A stretch of DNA of 64,000 nt, taken from Micractinium sp. NFX-FRZ (lineage: Eukaryota > Chlorophyta > Trebouxiophyceae > Chlorellales > Chlorellaceae). Where the stretch lies: the NCBI GenBank assembly GCA_029339195.1, contig JAPTJF010000064.1, positions 1-64,000 on the forward strand. Reading direction: 5' to 3'. The number at the start of each line of letters is the position of its first letter. Positions within the stretch are counted from its first letter, which is position 1. Positions 45,174-56,537 of this stretch are shown here, one piece after another. Under the pieces are notes generated by a model. The model ran no database searches, was not told the DNA's origin, and worked only from the letters and a program-made list of their open reading frames with translations. The position numbers were made by a program, and so were the translations under genes.

Positions 45174-48100
45174 ATGAGCAGCGTCCCGACGGCGGCAGCC
45201 AACCTGCAGCGGCTTTTCCAGGCTTATGCTGCCTCTGGTATCGTGGGCGAACTGCGCTGGGTGAATGCGTCTGAGCTAGACACCGCGCTGCAGGCGGCGA
45301 GCAGGAGGGACGTGCGCCGCGCGCTGCGGTGAGCATGGGGGGCGGCAGCGGGGCCGCGTGCGCAGGCATGTGGACTGGCTGGCTGGCCATGCAGCATCAC
45401 GGCATGCGCCGTGCCTGCGCGCACACGCTGCTGGGCACTGTTGACCTGGTGCTGCATGCCGCACTCCAGCTGGCCCTGCGCGGTGTTGGCTGGGGCTGCT
45501 CCCCGCTGGAGAGCGGCGGCTGCCCCCGGGCCGCTGCAGCCAAGCAGCGCTTTGCGATGGCCTGCCCTCCTGCCTGCCTCGCAGCCCGCCTGCCAGCCTG
45601 TCCACCTGCTTGCCCGCCCACCTGCTTGCCTGCCTCCCCACCCGTTTTGCTGTGTGCCGTGCCCCGTGTGTCTCGCTGCCTGGCCTGCAGGTAGCCGCTC
45701 AAGCTGGCAGATGCAACCTACACAGCCTTCCACACTGTCACTTGTGACGTCTGTCTTCGGCTGCTGCTGATGTCCTTGCAGGCAGCTGGCGAGCTGGCAG
45801 ACGCAAGCTACACAGCCTTTTGCAGTTACCTGGAACTTCTTGGAACTTATGTCGTCGTCTCTCTCTCCTGCTGTTGTTCCTGCAGGCAACTGCTCGAGCT
45901 GGCAGACGCCATCTATGCAGCCGGGGAGCGGCTTTCTGAGGACATCGCCGAGGCATCCCGCCACCCCGATGCCCTGTCCCACCCAGTTGAGGGAGGCCAG
46001 CCCTTGGAGTGGGCCTGCTGCCGGCTGGCCGCGGCACAGTTTGCCACGAACGCCAACACCCGCCTGCTGCGCTACGCGCTGCCCGCCTGCGACAGCCCGG
46101 AAGACCGGCAGCGGCTGCTGCATGCTTCCAACGTCCTCTTCGAAGCAGGGCTAGCCTTGCACCAGCTCCTGCCTGGAAGGGCGCTGCCAGCTGGCGCTCA
46201 CAGCCACATAGCCCTGTTGTGGCTGCACCAAAACCTGGACGGCTGCGCCGCCAACACGCTGTTTGGTATGGCCGAGGCGTTGCAGCTGGAGGGGCAGGGG
46301 CACGAGCTGCCACCCTGGCTGGGGCCCGGGGAGGTGCTCAACTGGATGTCCCAGGTCACAGCCACGCTCGAGGTGCTGAACAACAGCTTGGGTAGGTGCA
46401 GAAGTGTGGATGAAGCGCAAAGTTGGTGGGTGGGTGAGGGGACAGCATGGTTGGGTGCCGTGCCTGCTGGCCTCCCTGCCGGCCTCCCTGCCGACCGGCC
46501 CGTCTTGACCACGCCTTGCCTGGTTGGGCGCCGGCCCACTTGCCTTCCCGCTGCCTTCCCACCTGCCTGCCCTCCCGCTGCGCCCTCCAACGTGCTAGTG
46601 CTAACATCCTCCCCTCGTGCTGCCCTCGCCACCGGCCCCCCTTCACCCCGTGCGGCACCCCATCCTCCTGCCCCCTGCCTCCATCTGTCCCCACCTGCAG
46701 GCATGAAGCACTGCGCCTTCCTGGACGGCCTCTTCAAAATGCTGGCCGCCCTCACAGCGCGCGGCAGCGGATTGGAGGGCCATCAAGCGGCGGTGTGTGG
46801 CGACGCACGCCTGATGGGCCGGCTGGCAGCGCTGACAACCGCAGGCTACGCTGCGCTGCCCACCTGGCAATATGCTGAGGCGGCGGGGCACCTGGCTTGG
46901 AGCAAGCTGGCAGCGTGGGTTGCCAGCTGGCACCGGCTTCGCTTCCCCTTCAACTTTGAGCAAAAGGCGCCGCTGCTGCTGGCGGCGGGCAGCGTGCTGG
47001 CGGGGGAGGCGCGGCACGCCCAGCGCATGGAGCTTGCCTTCACAGAGCGCAGCGTGCAGGACTGGCAGCAGCTGGTTGAAACCATTTACAGCCTGGCAGA
47101 GTTTATGAGTTGCCAGCAGGCAGCTGCCGACATCATGGCAGGCAGTGCAGCAGCAGGCAGAGCGGCAGCCCCCAGCAGCGCTAGCGCAGCACGCCGGCGA
47201 CAGGTGTTTCTGGCGGTGGCAGAGTCGGCAGCCCCCATTGCGCGATTCTATGCGGGAGTAGCAGCGGGCCAGGTGGCGCCAGCTGTGCTGCAAGGGAACG
47301 ATGTCACAGAGGACCTGGGGGCTGATGTTAATGAGTGGGCACACGCCTGCCTCCACGCCACCTGTGCACTGCTGGACTGCCAGCCGGCGGGCAGCAGCGA
47401 GCAGCGGCAGCGTGTGGGGCGCGCAGCTTCCGACCTGGCAGCGGCACTCATCTGGCTGGCCCCCCGCCTGCCCCAGCTGGCCCACGTGCTCAACGGCGGC
47501 AGCAGCGCTGCCTGCCCGGCAGATGGCTGCAGGTGCCCGGCCTGCCTGGAGGCGTGGGGCACATGCGGCTGGAGGGCGGGCCGCTTGTCGGTGCCATTGC
47601 AGCTGCTCTGAAGGCCACGAGCGACATGTGAGTGCAACTGCCAGTCACCTGTGACTGCCATTCAGCCGTGTGCGCGCACTGCTTGCCTCATTTCCCTGCC
47701 TGCCCTGTGCTGGCGTGCCCGCTATGCGTGCATTGTGTGCCCAGCTTTTCCTTGCCTGACCTGCTCCGCATTGCCTGCCCTGCCACGCATCTTCTGCGTG
47801 CCTGTAGCCAGTGGATGGCAGAGCACTGCACTGCATGCACACTGCCCCGCGGTGCATGCTCTGCGTGCCCCCTCTTCTCTCACCTGCCTGCCTGCCACCT
47901 CCCCTTCTGCCCGCCTGCCCACGCGCAGGCTGCAACCTGGCGACCTGGCGGCAGCCAACGCCGACCAGCTCCTGGCCCTGCTGGCAGCCCACAGCTGCAA
48001 GCTGCCGCACGCCCTGGCCCAGCTGAGCGACCGCCAGCTGCAGCTGATGGGGGTGGCAGCGGTGGGAGGCGACCCTGCCGGCCGGGTGGCACACGACTCA

Positions 48101-49100
48101 GCTGACGCGCTAAGGAATGCGGCAGTGGATGCTGCGGTGCTAGCACTGTGGGCGCTGCAGGCCGGCGCAGCGCTTGAAGAAGAGGGGGAGGTGGAGGGGG
48201 GAGGGGCTCGAGAGCAGTACGACAGGTGCGCCTGGCTGCCCTGCCGCATGTGCTGCTCTGCTCCTGCTGCTGCCATGCAGCTGCTGCCGCCCCTCACTTG
48301 CTGTTGCCGCCTCCACTGCTGCTGCTGCCGCTGCTGTTGCTGCTGCCGCCTCTACGCGTATCTAAAGCTGCGTCTGCCAAACAGGTGCAGCAGCCTGCAT
48401 GCCTTTCAGTAACAGCTTTTGTTTGCTGGAACCCATGCACTGCTGGGCAGCCCGCCGGCTCACCCCCAACACCAACCTCTGTGCCTGACCCGCATGCAGG
48501 GAGGTGGCCTGCTGCCTGCTGGAGGCGACTGCTGCCGTGGCAGCTGCAGCCGTGCTGGGGGGGGGCCAAGCTGCGGCACACCAGGCAGGCGCCGTGACGC
48601 ACCCGCGCCAGCTTGCCATGGCGAGCATCTGCTTCCTGGTAGCCCACACCGTTCCCGGCGGTGTACCACAGGAAGGTGGGGAGGCTGAGGTGCCAACACT
48701 GCTTAGAGCAGAGAGCGCAGTGCTGGCAGCGCTGAGCTCCCTCCTGCACCAGGACAGCCAGCGGCCGCATATGGTGGCGCTGCTGGCGCGCCTGCTGCCC
48801 CCGCACGGCGCCGGTGGCGCACCTCAGCAGCAGCAGCAGCAGCAGCAGCAGCCCCGGCTGGCACTGGAAGCTGCGCTGCTGCAGGCGCGTGCGCTGGGGC
48901 AGTCGGGCCACCGGCGCTGCGCCCACGTGCGCTGCCCCAACCTGTCGGGCAGCTGCGATCTTGCCCAGCTGCAGCAGGCACCTGCCAAGCGGTGTGGTGG
49001 TTGCCGTGTGGTCAGGTACTGCAGCGAGGCCTGCTCGCACGCCGACTGGCGGGCGCACCAGGCGGCGTGCCGGGCGCTGGGGGCACCACACACCGCTTGA
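45174..49100 (+). CDS. MYND-type zinc-finger protein
   Basis: Exons 45174-45328, 45886-46391, 46701-47532, 47929-48225 and 48500-49100 give 796 aa in the simplest model. It starts MSSVPTAAANLQRLFQAYAA. A long helical Ala/Leu-rich body follows, with a Gln run (residues about 705-713). The C-terminus is a MYND finger: CAHVRCPNLSGSC, then KRCGGCRVVRYCSEACSHAD and WRAHQAACRAL, giving the usual zinc-binding Cys/His series. MYND fingers bind proline-rich partner peptides; the body resembles the many uncharacterised algal MYND proteins and gives no enzymatic clue. The end of exon 3 is ambiguous: another frame to 47630 (MRLEGGPLVGAIAAALKATS, donor AT|GTGAGT) also looks coding and also ends in the required phase. 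TGTAA at 49160-49164, 60 nt past the stop, is a good poly(A) signal. Confidence 0.8.
45687..45927 (+). repeat. Triplicated intron-end/exon-start unit in MYND gene
   Basis: Three copies of an acceptor plus exon-2 start lie at 45687, 45777 and 45881: tgcaggtagccgctcaagct, tgcaggcagctggcgagctg and tgcaggcaactgctcgagct. Each is followed by a ggcaga(c/t)gca(a) and ta(c/t)(a/g)cagcc stretch. Spacing is 90-104 bp, and the pyrimidine-rich intron tail is repeated too. Only the last copy continues into the full exon with matching phase. Confidence 0.9.
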
Positions 49101-49441
49101 GCCCGCATGACCAGCTTGCCATGCTCACATGTATTGCATTGTGTGTGAACACGTATGGTTGTAAGTCTATTTGTCGTGACCGGGGGTTGCGAACGGGATT
49201 CATCAGCCCTGGGCCCTCCTGGCGGCAACAGAACCACCAAAAGAGTGCGATTACATGTCCCGTCACTGCCCGCCTGGCAGCTGGGTGGTGCCTGGCCTCC
49301 CCGTGGCTGCTTGGCGGCATTTCGGCTGGTGATCCGTGCGTGTGAGTTATCACCAGTCGCTAGTTGTTCCCGCCAAGCACTTGCACAGCGCTTGCAGAGC
49401 TCCCGCGGTGAGTCTTATCGCTCGGGAGAGCCCGACACATC
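49101..49441. other. Intergenic, MYND 3' end to thioredoxin gene
   Basis: About 340 bases. It holds TGTAA at 49160-49164 for the MYND transcript and otherwise the presumed promoter and 5' UTR of the thioredoxin gene. Confidence 0.55.
49160..49164 (+). terminator. TGTAA poly(A) signal, MYND gene
   Basis: Chlorophyte-type polyadenylation word 60 nt downstream of the MYND-gene stop codon. Confidence 0.6.
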
Positions 49442-51234
49442 ATGATGGCCGCTGCTAGCGTCGCAACACCCAGAACCAGCACTTTTCGCGCGATCCAGCA
49501 CCGCGCGAAGGCCGCAGCCCGGTCCGCGCCTAGCGGACCTTGCCACCGCTGCCTGGCGGCGGCACCATCGCCGGCGGGCCGCCGGGCAGCTGCGCGCCTG
49601 GCGCCTCCCCGTGCCATCGAAACGGCTGCAGAGGGCCTGAGCCTGGAGGATTTCCAGGAGCAAGTCGGCAAGCAGCCCTTTGTGCTGCTGGACTTTTACA
49701 CAACCTGGTGCGCCCCATACCGGGCACAGCCGCTGGGCTAGCGGACTACCTGCCTGCCGGCCTGCCGCCCGCCTGCCTGCCTGCCTGCCTGCCTTCCTGC
49801 TTGCTTGTGGACTTGCCTGCCCACCTGACCATGCACCTTCCTCCGGCCCTCAATCTGTACATTCTTTGTCTTCATGTTGTGCAGGTGCGGGCCGTGCAAG
49901 GTGCTGGACCTGAGCCTCAAGGTGAGAGGCAGGCAGGCGTGCCAGAGGGCTAGGCAGGCGGGCAGGCGGGCGGGCAGGCAGGCCGGAGGGCTAGGCAGGC
50001 GGGTGGGCAGGCAGGATCTTGGGCAATCCGGCCGCAGGCACATCAGTGCAGCACCAAACACAGCAGGGCGCTCAGCGCCATGCCGCGTGCGGCTCAGGCG
50101 CGGCCAACCGCTGTCTGCCCCTTCCCACCCCACTCTCCCGCCCGCCCAAACTGCAGCTGACACCGGATCTCCCACCTCTCCTTCCCGGCCGCCCGTGCCC
50201 TACCCCCACCCTCTTTCATGTGTCGAACCTCCCTGCCTCCACATGCGCTGCACCTCACTGGCACGTGCGCATCACAAGTGCGCTGTGGCTAACTGATTCA
50301 CGTTCTCCCCTGCTGCCCTCCAGGCTCTGGCGCCTGGGTACCTGGGGCGCTGCACATTCATGAAGGTAGGGGACCATACTGTTTTGATTGTATATATCAA
50401 GATATAGATATGTCTTCCCCCCTGGGTCGCCTCGGCCTGGTGCATTTGGGATTTGGTGGTCGCTTCAAGCAGAAAGGGCACACGCGCCGCTGCCCAGGCC
50501 ATCTGCCTTCTGCACCCCGCGCTCTTGGCCCACCTGCCTGCCCCTTCCTCCCCACAATCCTCAAAGCTGGGCGTGGAGCAGAAATATGGCGTGAGCAGCC
50601 ACACTGGCTTCCCCGTTCCAATGTGACCTGCTCTCCCTGCCACAATGCAGGTGGATGCGCAGCAAAACTACGCGGTGGCACAGCACTTCAAAGTCAGCAA
50701 GCTGCCCACGCTCATCTTGCTGCGCGACGGCCAGCAGGCAAGCCTGCCAGTTGTTACTACTCATGCTTTGCTTGCCTTTTCTCGCCCTGCCTTCTCTGCC
50801 TTGCCCTGCGTTGGTTGGCTTGGCTTGGCTATGACTTCATTTCCACAGCGGGTTCCAGGGCGGCAAGGCTCGTGCACCAAGCGGGCCTCCGTGGCCCTGC
50901 CCGCCTGCCTGTGTGTGCCTGCCGTCGATGGCCTCCCTGCCTGCCTACATGCCGCCATTGCTACCCCTCCAACTCACTTGTGTATGGCTGGCTGCGCATC
51001 CATGTGTACTGTGCTGTGGCATGCTGTGCCAGTGTGGCTCATCGAGATGGGCATGGGCTCCACTGCCCATGTTGCCCGCAGCTGTGCATCAGGCGGGGTG
51101 ATCACGCAGCGCTTACTTCGACCTTATCCAACTCCTTTGTGCAGATTGACAGGTATGAGGGGGTGCTGAGCGCCCAGGACTTGGACACGCGCCTGCGCAC
51201 CCTCATGGCTGCCAGCGAGGCAACCGTCAGCTAG
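49442..51234 (+). CDS. Plastid-targeted thioredoxin
   Basis: Five exons (49442-49707, 49885-49921, 50324-50365, 50651-50737, 51145-51234) give 173 aa. Residues 1-60 (MMAAASVATPRTSTFRAIQH and on) are Arg/Ala/Ser-rich and lack acidic residues, as in a chloroplast transit peptide. The thioredoxin fold follows: FVLLDFYTTWCGPCK with the redox-active CGPC, and HFKVSKLPTLILLRDGQ with the cis-proline. The C-terminal strand and helix IDRYEGVLSAQDLDTRL complete the domain. The two active-site cysteines follow the intron-1 junction (TG|G TGC). Exons 2 and 3 are only 37 and 42 bp. Intron 4 begins with GC (CAG|GCAAGC). It reduces disulfides of plastid target enzymes; the subtype (x, y, z or other) cannot be fixed by eye. 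Confidence 0.88.
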
Positions 51235-51816
51235 GCCTGCCCCTTACTTGACAGAAGAGGGAAGAAAATTTGCACTTCCTTCCAAGGAGGGCTGTTGAAC
51301 CCGGTAGGGGTGCAGGCCCACCCGGCCATCCCGTGAACTCTGAGGGGCCGCCCACCCACTTGTGGCAGCACTGCGGCCCCCCACACATTTTCCTTGCCGC
51401 CGCCGCAATAATGTCAGCGCTGATTGATCGACCAATTCATAGCAGCAGTCGTGGGCCATGGCCTCACGGCCTGCATCAATTCCTTGACAAGTCATTGTGA
51501 GATTACACCCTTGCTCCTGGTGCTGTCCTGATCCACCGCCTCCTCTGTTTTTGCTGCCCATACATCCCTGGGTTGCCCTCCGGTTTGTTTTGTTGGCATA
51601 ACTCAAGACTTAAATTGAGCGAGCTGACAGGCATGTGACATGATGCTGGGTACCAAACAGCATGAATGCGAGCTCATGCTTGCCTGCAGATGTGCCCTGC
51701 CATAGGTCCGCGATCCGCCTGCCAGCATGCCGCCACAGCCACAGCACGCGGGACGGGACCGCCGGTCTGCCCGCAAGAGGCTTCCTGCGGCGCAAACTCC
51801 GCGAAATATAGCCACC
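51235..51816. other. Intergenic, thioredoxin to F-box/LRR gene
   Basis: About 580 bases, no supported exon. The frame of the next gene is open back to ATG 51727, but paralogue comparison favours the start at 51817. Confidence 0.5.
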
Positions 51817-53677
51817 ATGCCGCCTGCCCAGGCCCCCGACCTCACCATTGCCGGTCTGCCGGACGAGTTGCTGGCCCGCTGCCTGGCGCCCCTCACACAG
51901 CAAGAGCGGTGAGCTTGTTTGCACAATGAAGGCAACGCGCCATCTGCGCCTGCACCCCGCCGACCCCTGGCTGGCGCCCACTGTGCCTGCCGCCGCCGCT
52001 GCCGCGCCGGCCCACGCCGAGCCTTCCCCCCATGCACCCCACGCTCCTCCCAGGTTCAAGCACGCCGCCCTCGTCAGCAAGCAGTTCCAGCGCGTGGGCC
52101 TGGCCCCGGACCTGCTGCACACTGTCAAGGTCTTTTCCTCTTCCACCGTCACCAGCACCCACCGGATGCACTCGCTCCTGGGCTTCCTTGCGGCCCACGC
52201 ACGGCATGTGCGCGTCCTGCACCTGGGCGTGTCAGTCAACGGCGTTGCTGCTGGCGAGCAGCTTGAGATGGCGGCGCTGGTGGCAGGCTGCCTCTCCGTG
52301 TGCGCGGCAGCCGGCGCGCTCGAGGAGCTGAGAATCACCGATGACACGCCGGTGGCCAGCGCCGCCTGGCTGCCTGGGCTGACGTCGCTGCAGCGGCTGG
52401 AGGTGGATGTCCTTGCATGGCCACTTCAGCTGCCGTTGGGACTCAGCAAGCTGGAGGCGCTTACGGAGGCGAACCTGGCGGGTGAGGTAGTGCAGCTGGA
52501 GCCGGGGGGCACCCTGCCTCCTGGCCTCACCAAACTGCGCCTCTACAGTCAAGCGAGCACGCAGCTGCCCCACCAGGCGAGTGCTGATGACCGGTGCAGG
52601 ACCCTCGGAAGGCTTTGCCACTTCCCCACGCCAGCTGCATGCGTACGATGCCCGGGTGTGTGGTGCCGCATTGCCCCCTCAACCTGCTTGGGACCGGCTC
52701 CTTTGCCGCCCCCATGGCAGCGCCCGCATTCTCGGCCAGTGGCTGGCATCTCTGCCCGCAACCGCTCTCAACGCGTGTCCTGCATATTCCTGCCTGCCAG
52801 TGCCTGCCCGCTTCCCCAGATGCCTTGCCACCCCCCAACCTGCTTCCTCACATATCCTCCCTCACCTGCCCACCTGACCCCGCAGCTCTCTACACTGAGC
52901 AAGCTCGTGAGCCTGCAGGTGGCTCTGGACGAGGAGCATGTTGAGCCTGACAGCTTGGCTCTGCTCGCCAGCCTGCCTGCCATGCGCCACCTGTATCTGG
53001 ACTACCTCACCAGCCCGCCGGCCAGCCTATCTGCCGTCACGCAGCTGCAGCGCCTGGTGGTCCTTGAATGTTGCCTGCCCTGTGCTGGCCTAGAGGGCGC
53101 TCTGCCGCACCTGCGCGGCCTGACAGCCCTGTGCCTGGCAAACACCGCAGAGCGGCCCGGCGAGGTCGACGCCCCTCTGCCCGGCCTCCCACCAGCTATC
53201 GCCCAGCTACCCAACCTCCAGCGGCTGCTGTTTTGCCATCTAGATCACGTAGAGAAGGAGCACGCCTTCAGCAGCCTCGCCCTGCCGCCCGGCCCCTGGC
53301 TCCAATCCATCCGTTGGCTGGGCCTGCCCTGGCCTTTCCTGCAGGCCGGGGCGGAGACACTCCACGCTGCCCCGCGCCTGGAGTACCTTTTCTCGATAGG
53401 TGTGCCCAGCAACAGCAACGGACTGGCACAGTGGCGCGCCTTTTGCAACCTTGCCGCCACCCATCCACCGCTGCGCTGCCTGGCCTACACTCCCGATAGA
53501 AATGAAGCCACCAAATCCAAGGATGTCGTTCAACTGATGCTGGCGCTGCACCACCGCCGCCCAGCGCTGCAGCTGCGACGGCTCTCACATGTCTGGGGCA
53601 CGGAAGGCAGCTTTCTTGAAGAGGTTTTGGAGAGTGCAGACATCCCAGCGGGACCCGGCACTAGTGTTCTTCTGTGA
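51817..53677 (+). CDS. F-box/leucine-rich-repeat protein (right flank, copy 1)
   Basis: Exons 51817-51908, 52054-52576 and 52886-53677 give 468 aa. It starts MPPAQAPDLT with the F-box core LPDELLARCLAPLTQQER, then FKHAALVSKQFQRVGLAPDL after intron 1. LRR-like units follow (LTSLQRLEVDVLAWPLQLPL and others). The family block PGPWLQSIRWLGLPWPFLQA and the C-terminal DIPAGPGTSVLL match the left-flank members, from which this gene is separated by about 38 kb and in opposite orientation. Intron 2 begins GC (CACCAG|GCGAGT), shared with the gene at 11951-13667. Both introns are readable in frame, so an unspliced message would give a 609-codon open frame. Upstream ATG 51727 would add 30 residues. Presumed SCF substrate receptor. 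Confidence 0.87.
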
Positions 53678-54504
53678 CCTGCTTGGCCGCTCCCTCACGA
53701 GTGTGTGTTGGCAAGCACGCTACCCACCAACTTCGTCTGCTTTGACTGTTTCGGTTTCTGCCGGTGCTCTGTCTTGTTTTTCTGGCTGTGTGCATCCCAT
53801 CTCATCTCCCAGTCCACTCTCAAAGAATGAACCTGCCTGCCTTTGTTTCCCTTTTCCTTGTGCCCACTTGTCCTCTCGTTCAGCAATGCAAAGCAAGCAG
53901 GGCATCCAGGCTAGGGTTATTACTGAGCTCGGGGAGGCACAGGCAGAGGGAGAATGAGAGATGGGTGTGCAGCGGCGGCCTCCAGTGGCTGCTGTGCCGG
54001 CTGTCGTGCACTGCACCCATGCAGATCAGTATCTGTCATGCACCAGTTGCCATGCACCGCAGCACGCAAATCAGTGGCACAATCAGGTCAACACGGGAGT
54101 GGTTGGTCCTGTATGTGTGCCCGCCACATGCCACATGTGATTTCCAGGCGGTGGCTGTCGGTCGCCAGAGCACTGCTTGCCACCTAGGTGAAGCTACATG
54201 ATCACCCGCTAGCTGGCAAGGAAGGGTGCAGACATCTCTGCCAGCGCCAGGTGTGCAGGCAGGCGCGCGTGCTGAAGGGAACAACCGCCTTGAAAACGCA
54301 GCGCCCTTCTCGCTCTTCGGGTTGAATGCGACCTCCTCATTTTACTATGAACGCAGTGCCAAAGGCATGGTGCCTGTTTTCACTGCATCTGTTACCGCCT
54401 GTGTGGCTCCATTGTGGCTCCGGTGTGCCGCCGCCTCCCGCCCGCAGCGGGCACAGCAGGACGGCAACCATTCAGTCCGCGGACCCTTTTCGATTATTCC
54501 AGCC
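53678..54504. other. Intergenic between two F-box/LRR genes, with duplicated spacer
   Basis: No exon is supported. Positions about 53996-54170 are homologous to 57540-57712, evidence that this spacer was copied with an F-box unit. Confidence 0.6.
53996..54170 (+). repeat. Duplicated spacer segment, copy 1
   Basis: Shares tgccggctgtcgtgcactgc, gcagatcagtatctgtcatg and aatcagtggcacaatcagg with near matches at 57540-57712 (tgccggctgtcatgcacggc, ggtagatcagtagcagccat, catcagtagcgcaatcagg). Confidence 0.8.
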
Positions 54505-56439
54505 ATGCCTCCCCGCCGCCGTGCTGCAGCTGACCAGCCCACCGCACTTTCTGCCGACATCACCCTGTCGGACCTGCCCGATGAGGTGCTGGTGCGCGTC
54601 TTGAAGCCGCTGAGCCAATCGGAGCGGTGAGTGCGCCGAGTGTGGCTGCGTTGGTGCGGCGATAGCCGCAGTGCAGTGCAGGCCAGGCGGGGGTGCCGGC
54701 TTTTATCACGGCACCCCACCGCAGCAAGCGGTCGTGCTGGCACCACTACAGCCTGTTGCTCCTGTGTGTAGAAAATCCCCTTTCTGGCCTGTGTTTCACC
54801 CTTGCAGTTTACAAAGCGCCTCACTGGTCAGCAAGCGCTTCCACCAGCTGTGCCTGGCGCCGGCGCTGCTGCGCACCGTCGCCCTGCCGCGCGCCAAGGG
54901 CCTGCAGGCATTCCGAGGTTCCTCCGCCATCCCCTGCACGCACTCGCTGCTGCACTTTCTGGAAACACATGCTGTGCATGTGCGCAGCCTGGAGCTGAAC
55001 CTCTCTGGCACCCTGCTTAGCAGTAGCCGGCTTGCTGAGCTGTCAGGTCTTGTTGTCAGCTGCGTGGCAGCCTGCGGGACGGCGGGCCAGCTGCAGCACC
55101 TGGCGCTCAATGGACACACAACCCTCGCCAGCAATGCCCCGCTGCCAACACTCACAGCCCTTCGTCAGCTGCGGATCGCGTCAAGCTGGGGCCCGGTGCG
55201 CCTGCCAGCAGGGCTGAGCAGGCTGACTGCTTGGGCAGATGCCGAACTGATTGGAGAGGCTCTGGAGCTGGCAGAGGGCGCCAGCCTGCCGCCTGCCCTC
55301 ACACGGCTGCGCCTTGCCATTGAAGAGTGCACGCGGCTGCCCCGCCAGGTGATTTATTGCCGTGGGCAGGGTGATATGGCGCGCCGTGCGCGCTTGCACT
55401 GGTGCTGCCATGCCGGGCAGTCGCGCCGCTGCCCGACCTTCGCCTGGACACAAGCTCGCAAGCACCTTGTTGTGCCGACCGCCTGCCCCTGTGGTCCCCA
55501 GCTGGTGTCACTTCAGGGGGTGGGGCACGCCCGGTGGGAAGCCCCAACACGCAAAGTCATCCCCCCCTTTTACCCTCAAACATGTACCCCCAGGTTGGGT
55601 GTCACAGTGCAGTAACGTTAGTATGCGCTGGCCCGACACAGGCACACCCTCCGCCCACCTGCCTGCCTGCCGGCCTGCAGGTCTCCTCACTCAGTGCGCT
55701 GGCAAGCCTGGAGGTGGCCACCGACGGGGACATGGAGCCGCTCGGTTGTGCCTGCCTCACCGGCCTGCGCGCGCTGCGCCACGTGACGTTGGTTGTCTTT
55801 GCGGACAGCCTTGTGCACCTGCCCAGCCTGGCGGCGGTCACGCAGCTGCAGCAGTTGGTGCTCAGCAGTGACTATGCCCCTCTGTCGGGCCTGGAGGAAG
55901 TTCTGCCTCCTCACCTGACGACCCTATGCATCAGCAGCAGCACCACGAACGTCCCGACCGCCATCGCACAGCTGCCGCTCAAGAGGCTGCTCATCTCCGG
56001 CCTCACCGGCGCTGACGTGGCCCTGCCCGCCGGCCCCTGGCTGCGCTCCATCCGCTGGCTGGGGCTGCCCTGGCCCATGCTAGAGGCGGGGGTGGAGGCG
56101 CTGCGCACGGCACCGCGGCTGGAGTACCTCCTCTCAGCCGGCGTGCCACGCACCAGCGGCGATGCGCGGTGGCACGCCTTTTGGGAGTTTGTGGCCACCC
56201 ACCCGCCGCTGCGCTGCTTCGGATTCACCGAGGACTTCACCCCCACTGAAGCTGCCAGCGTTGCTGGCAGGGCCGGCCTGTTGGACCCCCTGCTTGCTCT
56301 GCATCACCGCCGGCCGGGGCTGCAGGTGCGCCGGCTAGAGGCGGCCTGGGCCAGAGCGTGGGAAGGGGAGAGCTTTTTCACAGAGATTGCCACGTGCTCT
56401 GACATCCCTGCGGGCCCCGGAGCCGCCACTTTCCACTGA
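54505..56439 (+). CDS. F-box/leucine-rich-repeat protein (right flank, copy 2)
   Basis: Exons 54505-54626, 54808-55348 and 55681-56439 give 473 aa. It starts MPPRRRAAADQPTALSADI; the F-box core is LPDEVLVRVLKPLSQSER, with LQSASLVSKRFHQLCLAPAL opening exon 2. Exon 3 starts VSSLSALASLEVATDGDMEP and carries PGPWLRSIRWLGLPWPMLEA; the C-terminus is DIPAGPGAATFH. Both introns begin GT. Same strand as the gene at 51817-53677, 830 bp downstream, so this is a tandem pair mirroring the left-flank pair. TGTAA at 56533-56537 lies 94 nt after the stop. Presumed SCF substrate receptor; target unknown. Confidence 0.87.
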
Positions 56440-56532
56440 ACCTGGTTTGTGTTGCATACTTAGCCGGCACCTGGGACGTTCTGCCTTGTGGCAACTCCGG
56501 ATCCTGGCTTGGCCCATGCTGCACCCAGCGCT

Positions 56533-56537
56533 TGTAA
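56533..56537 (+). terminator. TGTAA poly(A) signal, F-box/LRR gene
   Basis: Polyadenylation word 94 nt after the stop codon at 56439. Confidence 0.55.
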
